Of a stretch of DNA of 64,000 bases, positions 44,532 to 53,907 are shown in pieces; the stretch's first letter is position 1; every line of letters begins with the position of its first letter. The translations under genes and the position numbers were made by a program. Source of the DNA: Siccirubricoccus deserti (lineage in GTDB: Bacteria; Pseudomonadota; Alphaproteobacteria; Acetobacterales; Acetobacteraceae); NCBI RefSeq assembly GCF_014283215.1, contig NZ_JACOMF010000003.1, positions 62,001 through 126,000 of the forward strand, in the 5' to 3' direction. The notes below the pieces were generated by a model. The model searched no databases. It worked only from the letters and a program-made list of their open reading frames with translations, and was not told the DNA's origin.

Positions 44532-46504
44532 GCCTGCGCCGCCTTGCCCATCCCTGGGGCCGCCAGCTTCGCCGCCGGCGCGGCGACGCGCATCCGCCGG
44601 TCGCTCAGCGAGAGGCCGCCACCCAGCGCCATGATGGCGGCGCCGGTCCAGATCCAGGGCGCCAGCGGGTTGTGGTGGAGGCGAAGGATTGCAGCGCCGT
44701 CGCGCTCCTCGCCCAGCACCACGTAGAGGTCGGACAGAACAGTGGTGTGGATGGCGGCCTCCGTCGTGGTCATGCGGCCGACGGGGAAGGTACGGCGGTC
44801 CGGCTCCAGCACGGTGACCAGCGCGCCGTCGCGGCGGATCTCGACGGTGGCGCGGCGGGCGGTCCAGTTCGGGCCGGTGACGTCGCGCACCGCATCCAGG
44901 CGGAACTCATAGCCGGCGAGGCGGGTGGTCTCGCCCGGCTTCAGCGCGGCAAGCATATCCGTTGCGATGCCCATGCCGGCGAGGCCGAGCACGGTGACGC
45001 CAAGCCCGGCATGCCCCACCGCCGCGCCCCAGGCGGCGCGTGGCAGCCCCTTCGCCCGCCCCCAGGCGGCGCGCGGCCGGCTGAACAGCGCGGTGCGGTC
45101 GGCGATGTCCGCGGCGGCGCCGGCGATCAGCCACACCGCCGCGGCGAAGCCGAGCGCCGGGCCGATCCGCGCGCCGGAGAGCGCCAGGCACAGCAGGAAG
45201 GCGGCCAGCGCGCCGAGCGCGACCCACCACAGCCGCTGGATCGCCGGGAAGAGCCGCGCCCGCTTCCAGGGCAGCAGCGGCCCGACCGCCATGGCACCGA
45301 TCAGCGGCGCCGCCAGCGGCAGGGTGGCGGTGTTGAAGAAGGGCGGCCCGACCGAGATTTTTTCCGAGAGCAGCAGGTCGGCGAACATCGGATAGAGCGT
45401 GCCGACCAGCACCACGGCGGCGATCGAGCAGAGCAGCAGGTTGTTCATCACCAGCGCGCCCTCCCGCGACAGCGGGGCAAAGATGCCGGTCGGGGTCATG
45501 GAAGCGGCGCGCCAGGCGAACAGCGCGAAGCCGCCGCCGATGAAAGCCGCCAGCAGGGCGAGGATGACCACGCCGCGCTCCGGGTCGTTGGCGAAGGCAT
45601 GGACGCTGTTCAGCACACCGGAGCGCACCAGGAAGGTGCCGAGCAGCGACATCCCGAAGGCCAGCAGCGCGAGGAACACTGTCCAGGTCTTCAGCGCCTC
45701 CCGCTTCTCGACGACGATCGCGCTGTGCAGCAGGGCGCAGCCGGCGAGCCAGGGCAGCAGCGAGGCATTCTCCACCGGATCCCAGAACCAGTAGCCGCCC
45801 CAGCCCAACTCGTAATAGGCCCACCAGGAGCCGAGGGCGATGCCGAGGGTCAGCAGGCTCCAGGCCGCGAGCGCCCAGGGCCGCACCCAGCGCCCCCAGG
45901 CGGCATCGACCCTGCCCTCGATCAGCGCGGCGACCGCGAAGGCATAGGTCACGGCGAAGCCGACATAGCCGAGGTAGAGCAGCGGCGGATGGAAGGCGAG
46001 GCCGGGGTCCTGCAGGATCGGGTTCAGCCCCTGGCCATCCACCGGCGGCGGCCAGACCCGGTCGAAGGGGTTGGAGGTGGCCAGGATGAAGCCGAGGAAG
46101 CCGGCGCCGACCAGCGCCAGCACCGCCAGCACCCGCGCCTGCAACGCCGAGGGCAGGTTGCCGCCGAAGCCCGCGACGGCGCCGCCGCAGAGCGCCAGGA
46201 TCAGCACCCAGAGGACCATCGAGCCCTCATGGTTCCCCCAGGTGCCGGAGATCTTGTAGAGCAGCGGCTTCGCCGAATGGCTGTTCTGCACGACATTCGC
46301 CACGGTGGTGTCGTTCACCACGTAGCTCCACATCAGGCAGCCGAAGGCGAGGCCGACCGCGACCAGCACGCCGGCGGCGAGCGGCCCTGCGGCGGCCATC
46401 AGCCGCGCCTCGGCACGCTGCGCGCCGATGAAGCCGACCGCCGCCTGGGCCAGCGAGAGCGCCAGCGCCAGGGCGAGGACGAAATGGCCGAGTTCGGGGA
46501 TCAC
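44528..46504 (-). CDS. ccmF: Haem lyase subunit CcmF
   Basis: A 658-residue polytopic membrane protein with about 14-15 helices. The tryptophan-rich WWD signature is WGGYWFWDPVENASL, and an earlier GTWGNHEGSMVLWV block is also conserved. CcmF transfers haem from holo-CcmE to apocytochrome c. The start is GTG at 46504, with GGAG a few bases upstream, because the family opens with a hydrophobic ELGHFVLALAL. The frame reaches 46564 without a good start. ccmE ends 22 bases upstream. Confidence 0.95.
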   Translation of the reverse strand: MIPELGHFVLALALALSLAQAAVGFIGAQRAEARLMAAAGPLAAGVLVAVGLAFGCLMWSYVVNDTTVANVVQNSHSAKPLLYKISGTWGNHEGSMVLWVLILALCGGAVAGFGGNLPSALQARVLAVLALVGAGFLGFILATSNPFDRVWPPPVDGQGLNPILQDPGLAFHPPLLYLGYVGFAVTYAFAVAALIEGRVDAAWGRWVRPWALAAWSLLTLGIALGSWWAYYELGWGGYWFWDPVENASLLPWLAGCALLHSAIVVEKREALKTWTVFLALLAFGMSLLGTFLVRSGVLNSVHAFANDPERGVVILALLAAFIGGGFALFAWRAASMTPTGIFAPLSREGALVMNNLLLCSIAAVVLVGTLYPMFADLLLSEKISVGPPFFNTATLPLAAPLIGAMAVGPLLPWKRARLFPAIQRLWWVALGALAAFLLCLALSGARIGPALGFAAAVWLIAGAAADIADRTALFSRPRAAWGRAKGLPRAAWGAAVGHAGLGVTVLGLAGMGIATDMLAALKPGETTRLAGYEFRLDAVRDVTGPNWTARRATVEIRRDGALVTVLEPDRRTFPVGRMTTTEAAIHTTVLSDLYVVLGEERDGAAILRLHHNPLAPWIWTGAAIMALGGGLSLSDRRMRVAAPAAKLAAPGMGKAAQA

Positions 46505-46526
46505 GCGCCGCTCCGTGCCGCCTGGG

Positions 46527-47045
46527 TCATGACCCGTTCCGGGGGCGGCTGCGCTCCGGCTCAAGGGTATTCCAGCTTGCCGCCGGAGGCGCCGCGCCCT
46601 CGGCCGGGTTCCAGTGGCCGCTGCGCTTCAGCGCATCGGCGACCTCGGGCGGCATGTAGGTCTCATCGTGCCGGGCCAGCACCTCGGAGGCGCGGAAGAC
46701 GCCATCCGGGCCGAGCTTGCCGAGGGTGACAACGCCCTGGCCCTCGCGGAACAGGTCGGGCAGCACGCCGGTGTAGGTGACGCTGACCGCATGGGCGCCA
46801 TCGGTGACGCGGAACCGCGCCGCGGGGCGGCCGTCGGCCGCAGTCTCCCGTGCCACGCTGCCGGCCTCGACCAGGCCGCCGAGGCGGAAGGCGCGGTCCG
46901 GTGTCGGCGCCGCCTGGGCGATGTCGCTCGGCGAGCGGAAGAACACCAGATTGTCCTGGAAGGCGGTGAGGGTCAGGGCGGTAGCGCTGCCGAGCCCAAG
47001 CCCACACAGCAGCAGCAGCCAGAGCCGGCGACGCTTGCGGGTCAT
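46527..47045 (-). CDS. ccmE: Cytochrome c-type biogenesis haem chaperone CcmE
   Basis: A 172-residue membrane-anchored haem chaperone. One N-terminal helix follows MTRKRRR, then an OB-fold domain with FRLGGLVEAGSV and VTYTGVLPDLFREGQG. The covalent haem site is the histidine in LARHDETYMPPEV. The unstructured C-terminus is normal. Its ATG overlaps the ccmD stop. The longer frame to 47234 covers ccmD and is not used. Confidence 0.94.
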   Translation of the reverse strand: MTRKRRRLWLLLLCGLGLGSATALTLTAFQDNLVFFRSPSDIAQAAPTPDRAFRLGGLVEAGSVARETAADGRPAARFRVTDGAHAVSVTYTGVLPDLFREGQGVVTLGKLGPDGVFRASEVLARHDETYMPPEVADALKRSGHWNPAEGAAPPAASWNTLEPERSRPRNGS

Positions 47046-47200
47046 GCCGCGTCGCCCCGGGCCCGGCCGGCGCGTGGGTCGAGCAGCGCCAGCCGGCGCC
47101 TGGCCGCTGCATGCCGCAGCACGCTGGCCAGCGCCATGGCGGCGAAGCCGCCGAGCACCAGCGCGTACCCCGCCGCCACATGCGCCCAGTGCAATGACAT
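47042..47200 (-). CDS. ccmD: Haem exporter subunit CcmD
   Basis: A 52-residue protein, MSLHWAHVAAGYALVLGGFA at the N-terminus, with one membrane helix and an arginine-rich cytosolic tail, as expected for CcmD. It helps holo-CcmE leave the CcmABC complex. It lies between ccmC (2-base gap) and ccmE (ATGA overlap), which fixes its identity better than sequence alone. As an ORF it appears only as the end of a longer shadow frame. Confidence 0.85.
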   Translation of the reverse strand: MSLHWAHVAAGYALVLGGFAAMALASVLRHAAARRRLALLDPRAGRARGDAA

Positions 47201-47202
47201 GC

Positions 47203-47991
47203 CTACCCCGCCTCCGCCCGCCGCGCCGCCGCAAGCTGCAGCGCGCGGATCCGCCGTTCCATCACCGCCGCCCTGGTCCGCGCCAGCACCAGCGCCGCGA
47301 AGGCCAGGGTGAAGCCGAGGCCGCAGACCAGCAGCGGGTAGAGGATGTCGACATGCAGCCCCGGCGCATTGATCCTGGTCACGCTGGCCGGCTGATGCAG
47401 GGTGTTCCACCAATCGACCGAGAATTTGACCACCGGCAGGTTCACGGCTCCGATCAGCGCCAGGATCGCCCCCATCCGCGCGCCGCGTTCGGTGTCGTCG
47501 AAGGCGCGCACCAGCGCGGCATGGCCGAGCCACAGGAAGAACAGCACAAGCACGCTGGTCAGCCGCGCATCCCAGACCCACCAGGTGCCCCACATCGGCT
47601 TGCCCCAGAGGCTGCCGGTGGCAAGGCAAAGCGCGGTGGCGGCGGCGCCGACCGGCGACAACTCCCGGCAGGCGAGGTCGGCCAGCGGGTGGCGCCAGAC
47701 GAGTGCCAGGACGGAGCCGATGGCGAGGCCGACATAGCCGCCCATCGCCAGCCAGGCCATGGGCACATGGATGTAGAGCAGCCGCACCGTCTCGCCCTGT
47801 TGCCAATCCGGCGGGGAGAAGATCAAGGCCCAGGGCAGCCCGACCGCCAGCACCGCCAGGGCGGCGGCGGTCAGCCAGGGCAGCACGCGCCCGGACAGCC
47901 GCAGGAAGCGACCCGGGTTGGCGAAACGGTGCAGCGAGCCGCCCCGGGGCAGGAGGCTGGCGGCTAGCGGCGGTAGGTTGGCGGTGTCCAC
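47203..47991 (-). CDS. ccmC: Haem exporter protein CcmC
   Basis: A 262-residue membrane protein with six helices and the WWD motif GKPMWGTWWVWDARLTSVL. Conserved His residues flank it (IHVPMAW and TLHQPAS). CcmC loads haem onto CcmE. It is the first gene of a ccmC-D-E-F-G-H-I operon. ccmA and ccmB, which usually precede it, are not upstream here; the divergent EVE gene starts 83 bases away. Confidence 0.95.
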   Translation of the reverse strand: MDTANLPPLAASLLPRGGSLHRFANPGRFLRLSGRVLPWLTAAALAVLAVGLPWALIFSPPDWQQGETVRLLYIHVPMAWLAMGGYVGLAIGSVLALVWRHPLADLACRELSPVGAAATALCLATGSLWGKPMWGTWWVWDARLTSVLVLFFLWLGHAALVRAFDDTERGARMGAILALIGAVNLPVVKFSVDWWNTLHQPASVTRINAPGLHVDILYPLLVCGLGFTLAFAALVLARTRAAVMERRIRALQLAAARRAEAG

Positions 47992-48074
47992 ACCCCCAAA
48001 CTAGGGCCAGATCGCCACGGATTGAAGCATCCGCCGCGCGCGGTAACCTGCCGATACGGTTGCAGGGGCGAATC

Positions 48075-48491
48075 ATGGCGTATTGGCTGGTGAAGAGTGA
48101 ACCCGACGCATTCTCCTGGGACCAGCAGATGGCCAATGGCATCGAGCCCTGGACCGGGGTGCGCAACGCCCTGGCCGCCAGCAACCTGCGCGCCATGGCC
48201 AAGGGTGACCGCGCCTTCTTCTACCATTCCAATATCGGCAAGGAGATCGTCGGCATCGTCCAGGTGGTGCGCACCGCCTATCCTGACCCCTCCGACGAAA
48301 CCGGCCGCTGGGTCTGCGTCGATGTGAAGGCGGTGCGGCCGGTGCCGAAGCCGGTGACCCTGGCCGCCATCAAGGCGGAGCCGGCGCTGGCCGAGCTGGC
48401 GCTGGTGCGGCAGTCAAGGCTTTCGGTCATGCCGGTCAGCGAGGAACATTGGACGATGCTATGCCGGATGGGCGGCATCCGGGTGAGGTGA
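48075..48491 (+). CDS. EVE-domain protein
   Basis: A 138-residue protein that is essentially one EVE domain. It begins MAYWLVKSEPDAFSWDQQ, has WTGVRNALAASNLRAM, FYHSNIGKEIVGIVQVV, and ends near LSVMPVSEEHW, all typical of the family. EVE belongs to the PUA/YTH-like fold and is thought to recognise modified bases. AGGGGCG precedes ATG 48075. It is divergent from the ccm operon and followed by a GFA gene. Confidence 0.9.
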   Translation: MAYWLVKSEPDAFSWDQQMANGIEPWTGVRNALAASNLRAMAKGDRAFFYHSNIGKEIVGIVQVVRTAYPDPSDETGRWVCVDVKAVRPVPKPVTLAAIKAEPALAELALVRQSRLSVMPVSEEHWTMLCRMGGIRVR

Positions 48492-48566
48492 CGCCGACGG
48501 GCCGGATGCGAACCCGGCACCTGTTGCCGCTGTTCTGGCATGCTTGCCCGGAGGGAGGAGACGGCG

Positions 48567-49067
48567 ATGCGGCTTGAAGGGTCCTGCCACTGCGGCGCGG
48601 TCACGTTCCGGCTGGAGAGCCGCCACCCCTACCCTTACCAGCGCTGCTACTGCTCCATCTGCCGCAAGACGCAGGGCGGTGGCGGCTATGCCATCAACCT
48701 CGGCGGCGATGCGGATAGCCTGCGCGTCACCGGCCGCAAGAATATCTCGGTCTACCATGCCAGGATGAAGGAGGAGGGCGAGGCGCGGGCGCATCGCAGC
48801 CCGGCGGAGCGGCATTTCTGCAGCCGCTGCGGCAGCGCCCTGTGGCTCTATGACCCGCGCTGGCCGGAATTGATCCACCCCTTCGCCTCGGCGATCGATA
48901 CGCCCTTGCCGGAAGCCCCGGACTCCACGCACATCATGCTGGCGTTCAAGGCGCCCTGGGTGGTGGTCGAAGCCGGTCCGAAGGACCGGCAGCACGACCA
49001 GTATCCCGAGGAGAGCATCGCCGAATGGCATGAGCGGCATGGCCTGGGGACCACCGAGGGGGCGTGA
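48567..49067 (+). CDS. GFA/CENP-V-family zinc protein
   Basis: A 166-residue protein with the zinc motifs of the glutathione-dependent formaldehyde-activating (GFA) fold: GSCHCGAVTF near residue 6, CYCSICRKTQGGG near residue 28, and FCSRCGSALW near residue 90. Many members are not formaldehyde enzymes and the substrate is unknown. GAGGGAGGAG precedes ATG 48567. The stop overlaps the ATG of the Rieske gene by one base, so the two are coupled. Confidence 0.88.
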   Translation: MRLEGSCHCGAVTFRLESRHPYPYQRCYCSICRKTQGGGGYAINLGGDADSLRVTGRKNISVYHARMKEEGEARAHRSPAERHFCSRCGSALWLYDPRWPELIHPFASAIDTPLPEAPDSTHIMLAFKAPWVVVEAGPKDRQHDQYPEESIAEWHERHGLGTTEGA

Positions 49068-49426
49068 TGGCGGAGGCGGATGCGGCGGAGCGGGTGCTCT
49101 GCCGGTTGGAAGACATCCCGGAGGGCGCGGCGCGCGGCTTTCCCGCGGCGCCTGGCGGCTTCACCGGGCTGTTCGCGGTGCGGCGGGGCGAGCAGGTCTT
49201 CGTCTACGTTAATTCCTGCCCGCATATCGGCCTGCCGCTGGAGCCCCTGCCGGACCGGTTCCTGGATACGAAGAAGCAGGTGATCATCTGCTCGGCGCAT
49301 GGCGCCCGCTTCCGGATCGAGGACGGCATCTGCATCACCGGCCCCTGCATCGGCGAGGCGCTGGAGAGCGTGCCGGTGCGGATCGAGGACGGCCGGGTGG
49401 TGGTGCCGGCCGACGCCGGGCTTTAA
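49067..49426 (+). CDS. Rieske [2Fe-2S] protein
   Basis: A 119-residue soluble Rieske protein. The ligand pattern CPHIG (C-x-H) followed by CSAHG (C-x-x-H) about 20 residues later is intact, and GPCIG supplies the later loop. It is short, like ferredoxin subunits or stand-alone Rieske proteins of dioxygenase systems. There is no oxygenase gene nearby. ATG 49067 overlaps the GFA stop; a GTG at 49064 is also in frame. Confidence 0.88.
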   Translation: MAEADAAERVLCRLEDIPEGAARGFPAAPGGFTGLFAVRRGEQVFVYVNSCPHIGLPLEPLPDRFLDTKKQVIICSAHGARFRIEDGICITGPCIGEALESVPVRIEDGRVVVPADAGL

Positions 49427-49521
49427 CGTTCCGTACCAGACCGTTGCACGGTTTCGGGACCGGATTGTGTCTCCAGCCCGGTCCGCCTGGACCGGAGCGG
49501 GAACAGCCTTAAATTCACCAT

Positions 49522-49545
49522 CTTAATTGATGGCTTAATTGATGG
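49522..49545. repeat. Tandem 12-bp direct repeat
   Basis: CTTAATTGATGG occurs twice head to tail (49522-49533 and 49534-49545) in a locally A+T-rich part of the 200-base gap before the PRC-barrel gene. It may be a protein-binding site or promoter component. I see no other gene in this gap. Confidence 0.6.
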
Positions 49546-49625
49546 CAACCTCCACTCGTTCCGAAGCGTTTCACCGGCCTCATCCGACACGTCCGGATGC
49601 AACAGCCGAGGAGGCCATCGCACTC

Positions 49626-50312
49626 ATGACCAATCGCCAGCAACTGCTCGCCATGACCGCTGCCGCCGGGCTGCTCGCCCTGCCTGTGATGGCCCAGCAG
49701 GGCGGTAGTTCGGGCGGCGGCAGTTCGATGCAGCCGCAGACCACCCAGGACTCGCCCACCGTGCGCGGCGGGCCGAACAGCACCACCCAGGCGCAGCCGC
49801 GCGATGCCTCCGGCGGCACCATGGCGCAGCGGGACGGCACCCCAGGCAACCCGCCCAGCACCGCGACTCAGCGCGGCGCCGATGCGGTGACCGGCAACCG
49901 CACCCCGCCGGATGGTACGCCCGGCAACCCACCCGGCACCGCCGCCGGCCGTGCCCTGGGCACCACCGACAATGCGAGCGGCGCCGGCGCCACGACCGGC
50001 CCGCTGGCGGTGGACAGCGCCGCGGTACGCAATGGCCGCCGTGCCAGCAAGGTGATCGGTGCCAATGTCTACAACGAGAACAACGAGAGCATCGGCGAGG
50101 TCGACGACATCATCATCCCGCCGGGCGGCGCCCCGGTGGCGGTGATCTCGGTCGGCGGCTTCCTCGGTATCGGTGCGAAGCTGGTGGCGGTGCCCTATGA
50201 GCGGCTGCAGAACACCAACAGCAGCCGCTGGACCCTGAGCGGCGCCACGAAGGACAGCCTGACCAGCCTGCCGACCTTCAGCTACGACGCGGCGGCGGAG
50301 CGACGCGGGTAG
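49626..50312 (+). CDS. Secreted PRC-barrel domain protein
   Basis: A 228-residue exported protein. A signal peptide (to about residue 23, [10 protein letters not shown]) is followed by about 115 residues of low-complexity Gly/Ser/Thr/Pro/Gln with the motif DGTPGNPP repeated twice. A PRC-barrel from about residue 140 ([20 protein letters not shown]) follows, continuing with [16 protein letters not shown]. Such proteins are common in Rhizobiales and Acetobacteraceae and have no firm function. GAGGAGG (49608-) precedes ATG 49626 at a rather wide spacing. The frame opens at 49539 but the signal peptide fixes the start. Confidence 0.82.
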   Translation: MTNRQQLLAMTAAAGLLALPVMAQQGGSSGGGSSMQPQTTQDSPTVRGGPNSTTQAQPRDASGGTMAQRDGTPGNPPSTATQRGADAVTGNRTPPDGTPGNPPGTAAGRALGTTDNASGAGATTGPLAVDSAAVRNGRRASKVIGANVYNENNESIGEVDDIIIPPGGAPVAVISVGGFLGIGAKLVAVPYERLQNTNSSRWTLSGATKDSLTSLPTFSYDAAAERRG

Positions 50313-50333
50313 CGGAGAGCGGCCCTTTGCGTC

Positions 50334-50404
50334 ATGGCCGGGCTTGACCCGGCCATCCAGGATCTTGATTTTTTGAGAAAAGTTGCGCGGGACGAGCCCG
50401 CGCA
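50334..50404. repeat. Double-hairpin intergenic repeat, copy C (inverted)
   Basis: Hairpin ATGGCCGGG/CCCGGCCAT (50334-50342, 50348-50356) and hairpin TGCGCGGG/CCCGCGCA (50384-50391, 50397-50404) are separated by 27 bases with an ATTTTTTG stretch. Read on the minus strand, the order and sequence match copies at 36818 and 19836. The rest of the 296-base gap to argD has one small hairpin (GGCCGC at 50521, GCGGCC at 50533) and no gene. Confidence 0.8.
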
Positions 50405-50608
50405 TGATCGGGTGGCGGGAGCGCGCTTTCGGGGCGCTCCCCGGGACAAGGCGCGGCCGATCACGGCTGGTTACGAAATCCGCACCGCGGGTACGGAATT
50501 CCTTCGCCATGGTTTGACGCGGCCGCCGGTTTGCGGCCAAATCCACGGCTTCCCCGAGAAGCCAGGGCGGCAGTCGCCCTCGCAGGGGGAAGTCTGGAGC
50601 CCAGGCCC

Positions 50609-51811
50609 GTGATCCCCGCCCTGATGCCCACCTACAACCGTGCCGACCTCGCCTTCGAGCGGGGCGAGGGCGCTTGGCTGTGGACGGTGGATGGGCGACG
50701 ATTCCTCGATTTCGGCGCGGGCATCGCCACGACCTCGGTCGGCCACGGCAACCCGCATCTGGTGCAGGCCATCGCCGAGCAGGCGGCCAAGGTGATGCAC
50801 ACCTCGAACCTCTACCGCATCCCGCAGGCGGAAACGCTGGCGGCGCGGCTGGTGGAGACGAGCTTCGCCGACAGCGTCTTCTTCGCCAATTCCGGCGCCG
50901 AGGCGAATGAGGGGATGATCAAGGCGGTCCGCAAATACCAGGCGGAGAACGGCCACCCTGAGCGCTTCGTGACCATCTGCTTCGAGGGCGCCTTCCACGG
51001 CCGCACCCTGGCGACCCTGGCCGCCACCGGCAACGAGAAGTACCTGGCCGGTTTCGGCCCGCCGGTGCAGGGCTTCAGGCATGTGCCCTTCGGCAACATG
51101 AACGCGCTCCGCGACGCCATCGACGGCACCACCGCTGCGGTGCTGATCGAGCCGATCCAGGGCGAGGGCGGGGTGCGCCCGGCCAATCTGCAATTCCTCC
51201 GCGACCTGCGCGCCGCCTGCGACGAGTTCGGCATCCTGCTGGCGCTGGACGAGGTGCAGACCGGCATGGGCCGCTCCGGCAAGCTCTGGGCCCATCAATG
51301 GGCCGGGATCGAGCCGGATGTCATGTCCTCGGCCAAGGGAATCGGCGGCGGCTTCCCGCTCGGCGCCATCCTGGCCAAGGAGAAGGTCGCCAAATACCTG
51401 AAGCCCGGCACCCATGGCAGCACCTATGGCGGCAATCCGCTGGCCTGCGCCGCCGGCAATGCGGTGCTGGACGTGATCCTCGCCCCCGGCTTCCTCGATG
51501 GCGTGGATCGTGTGGCGCGGCACCTGTGGCGCGGCCTGCAGGGCCTCGCCCAGCGCCACCCGAAGGTGGTGGAAGGCGTGCAGGGCGCCGGGCTGCTGCT
51601 CGGCCTCCGGCTCAACCCCGAGGTCGCCAATGGCGACATGCAGAACGCCGCGGCGGCCGAAGGCCTGCTGACCGTGGCCGCCGGCATGAACGTGCTGCGG
51701 GTGGCGCCGCCCCTGGTGATCACCGAGGCCGAGGCCGATGAGGCGATCCGCCTGCTCGACCGCGCCTGCCTTCGGTGCACTCCGGGAGCGGAGAAGGCAG
51801 CGGCGCAATGA
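50609..51811 (+). CDS. argD: Acetylornithine aminotransferase
   Basis: A 400-residue class III PLP aminotransferase. The PLP lysine is in [15 protein letters not shown], the phosphate loop is [15 protein letters not shown], and [14 protein letters not shown] holds the ring-stacking aspartate. It converts N-acetylglutamate semialdehyde to N-acetylornithine in arginine synthesis and may also act in lysine synthesis. The GTG at 50609 ([13 protein letters not shown]) has GGAG nine bases upstream; ATG 50624 is the alternative. The stop overlaps argF, giving an argD-argF operon. Confidence 0.95.
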   Translation: MIPALMPTYNRADLAFERGEGAWLWTVDGRRFLDFGAGIATTSVGHGNPHLVQAIAEQAAKVMHTSNLYRIPQAETLAARLVETSFADSVFFANSGAEANEGMIKAVRKYQAENGHPERFVTICFEGAFHGRTLATLAATGNEKYLAGFGPPVQGFRHVPFGNMNALRDAIDGTTAAVLIEPIQGEGGVRPANLQFLRDLRAACDEFGILLALDEVQTGMGRSGKLWAHQWAGIEPDVMSSAKGIGGGFPLGAILAKEKVAKYLKPGTHGSTYGGNPLACAAGNAVLDVILAPGFLDGVDRVARHLWRGLQGLAQRHPKVVEGVQGAGLLLGLRLNPEVANGDMQNAAAAEGLLTVAAGMNVLRVAPPLVITEAEADEAIRLLDRACLRCTPGAEKAAAQ

Positions 51812-52764
51812 GCCCATTGGCGGCCGTCGAGACCGATGCGGGGGGGGTAACTCCCCCCCGCCACTTCCTTGAACTCATGGACATCAAGCCGGCGGTGCTG
51901 CGCCGCATGCTCGACCTCGGCGCAAGGGCCAAGCGTGGCGAGGTCGCCGGCAAGCCGCTGGCCGGCAAGACCGTGGCGCTGATCTTCGAGAAGCCCTCCA
52001 CCCGCACCCGCGTCTCCTTCGAGGTCGGCATCCGCCAGCTCGGCGGCGATGCCATTGTGCTGTCGTCGAAGGACATGCAGCTTGGCCGGGGGGAAAGCCC
52101 GGCGGACACCGCCCGGGTGCTGTCGCGCTACGTCGATGCCATCATGCTGCGCACCGACAATGTGGCGAAGATCCGTGAGCTGGCGCACTACGCCACGGTG
52201 CCGGTCATCAACGGCCTGACCGATGTATCGCACCCCTGCCAGCTGATGGCCGATGTGATGACCTTCGAGGAGCATTGCGGCCCGATCGCCGGGCAGGTCA
52301 TCGCCTGGACCGGCGACGGCAACAACGTGGCGCAGAGCTTCATCCAGGCCGCGGCCCGGTTCGGCTTCACCCTGCGCCTGGCGACCCCGCCGGAACTCGC
52401 CCCGCCGGCCCGGCTGGTGGACTGGGCGCGGGCCGAGGGGGCGAGGATCGAGCTGACCACCGACCCGGTGGCTGCGGTGCAGGGCGCCCGCTGCGTCGTC
52501 ACCGATACCTGGGTCTCCATGTCGGACGAGACCGAGGGCCAGAAGGCCAGCCGCCACAACCTGCTGGCGCCCTACCAGCTGAACGAGGCGCTGCTGCGCC
52601 AGGCGGCGCCGAACGCCATCGTCATGCACTGCCTGCCGGCGCACCGCGGCGAGGAGATCACCGAGGCGGTGATGGACGGACCGCAATCGGTGGTGTTCGA
52701 CGAGGCGGAGAACCGGCTGCACGCCCAGAAGGGCGTGCTGCTCTGGGCGCTCGGAGCCGGATAG
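51808..52764 (+). CDS. argF: Ornithine carbamoyltransferase
   Basis: A 318-residue enzyme that makes citrulline from ornithine and carbamoyl phosphate. The carbamoyl-phosphate motif is [12 protein letters not shown], the ornithine-site motif is WVSMSDE, and [10 protein letters not shown] holds the active cysteine. The start ATG at 51808 overlaps the argD stop (ATGA). The N-terminal sequence is normal for alphaproteobacterial enzymes. hslO follows 104 bases later. Confidence 0.96.
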   Translation: MSPLAAVETDAGGVTPPRHFLELMDIKPAVLRRMLDLGARAKRGEVAGKPLAGKTVALIFEKPSTRTRVSFEVGIRQLGGDAIVLSSKDMQLGRGESPADTARVLSRYVDAIMLRTDNVAKIRELAHYATVPVINGLTDVSHPCQLMADVMTFEEHCGPIAGQVIAWTGDGNNVAQSFIQAAARFGFTLRLATPPELAPPARLVDWARAEGARIELTTDPVAAVQGARCVVTDTWVSMSDETEGQKASRHNLLAPYQLNEALLRQAAPNAIVMHCLPAHRGEEITEAVMDGPQSVVFDEAENRLHAQKGVLLWALGAG

Positions 52765-52868
52765 CCGCCCCGGCCGCTGGCCGGGAATGGCAGGCATTCG
52801 GCTGACGGGTGTGCGGCGGGATCGTGGGCGCCTATCTATGCCCGCAGTCCCTCCAAGGTTTTTTCGTC

Positions 52869-53846
52869 TTGCCCGATCCGACCCAGCCCTCCGCCACGCC
52901 GGATTTCCTGCAGCATGACCGCCCGCCGGTGCCCGATATCGTGGTGCCGCGCGGCCTGCTGCCCTTCCACCTGCACCAGAAGCCGGTGCGCGGCCGGCTG
53001 ATCCGGCTCGGCCCGCTGGCCGATGCCCTGCTCGGCCGGCATGACAACCACCCCGCCGTCACCCGCCTTACCGGTCAGGCGCTGGCGCTGACGGCTGGCC
53101 TCGCCGGGGCGCTGAAGTACCGCGGCAGCTTCTCCCTCCAGGCCAAGGGCGACGGTCCGGTGCCGATGCTGCTGGCCGATTGCACCGATGCCGGGGCGCT
53201 GCGCGGCTACGCCAGGGCGGAACCGGAGGCGCTGCGGGCGGCGCTGGTGGAGGCCGAGGCGCCGGAAGCCGGGGCGTTGCTCGGCAAGGGCTATCTGGCC
53301 TTCACCTGCGACCAGGGCCCGGAAATGGAACGCTATCAGGGCATCGTCTCGATCGAGGGCGCCAGCCTGGCAGAGATGACGGACCACTACTTCCGCACCT
53401 CCGAACAGCTTCGCACCCATGTCCGGCTGGCCTGCGACCTGACCCCGAATGGCTGGCGCGCCAGCGCCTTCATCATGGAGCGGGTCGCCGGCGAGGGCGG
53501 CATCGACCCCGACCTGGATCAGGAGGCGCAGGAGGAGGCCTGGCGCACCGCCCTGGCGCTGGCCGGCACCCTGACCGATGCCGAGCTGCTGGACGATGCG
53601 CTCGCCTCGCCGCAACTGCTGCACCGGCTGTTCCATGCCGAGGGGCTGGCGCTCGACCGGCCGCGGGCGCTGTCCTACGGCTGCCGCTGCTCCCGCGCCC
53701 GGCTGGCCGGGGTGCTGCAGGGCTTCCCGCCGGATGACCTCGACCACATGGCGGAGGATGACGGGGTCATCACCATGACCTGCGAGTTCTGCAACCTGGG
53801 CTTCCGCTTCGACCGGGGCGAGATTCGCGGGCAAATTCCGGGGTAG
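52869..53846 (+). CDS. hslO: Hsp33 redox-regulated chaperone
   Basis: A 325-residue cytosolic holdase activated by oxidation. The C-terminal zinc centre has CxC in YGCRCSRARL and CxxC in CEFCNLGFRF, with all four cysteines present. The N-terminal domain starts around VVPRGLLPFHLHQ. No ATG lies near the expected start. TTG at 52869 (LPDPTQPSATPDF) has AAGG about 10 bases upstream, while GTG 52809 gives a longer N-terminus. The start is therefore uncertain. The argD-argF-hslO order is common in alphaproteobacteria. Confidence 0.9.
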   Translation: MPDPTQPSATPDFLQHDRPPVPDIVVPRGLLPFHLHQKPVRGRLIRLGPLADALLGRHDNHPAVTRLTGQALALTAGLAGALKYRGSFSLQAKGDGPVPMLLADCTDAGALRGYARAEPEALRAALVEAEAPEAGALLGKGYLAFTCDQGPEMERYQGIVSIEGASLAEMTDHYFRTSEQLRTHVRLACDLTPNGWRASAFIMERVAGEGGIDPDLDQEAQEEAWRTALALAGTLTDAELLDDALASPQLLHRLFHAEGLALDRPRALSYGCRCSRARLAGVLQGFPPDDLDHMAEDDGVITMTCEFCNLGFRFDRGEIRGQIPG

Positions 53847-53907
53847 CGCGAGACGCGCCCTGGCCGTTACCCTCGCCTCCGCATCGTTCCAGCGCTGGAG
53901 CCCCCTC

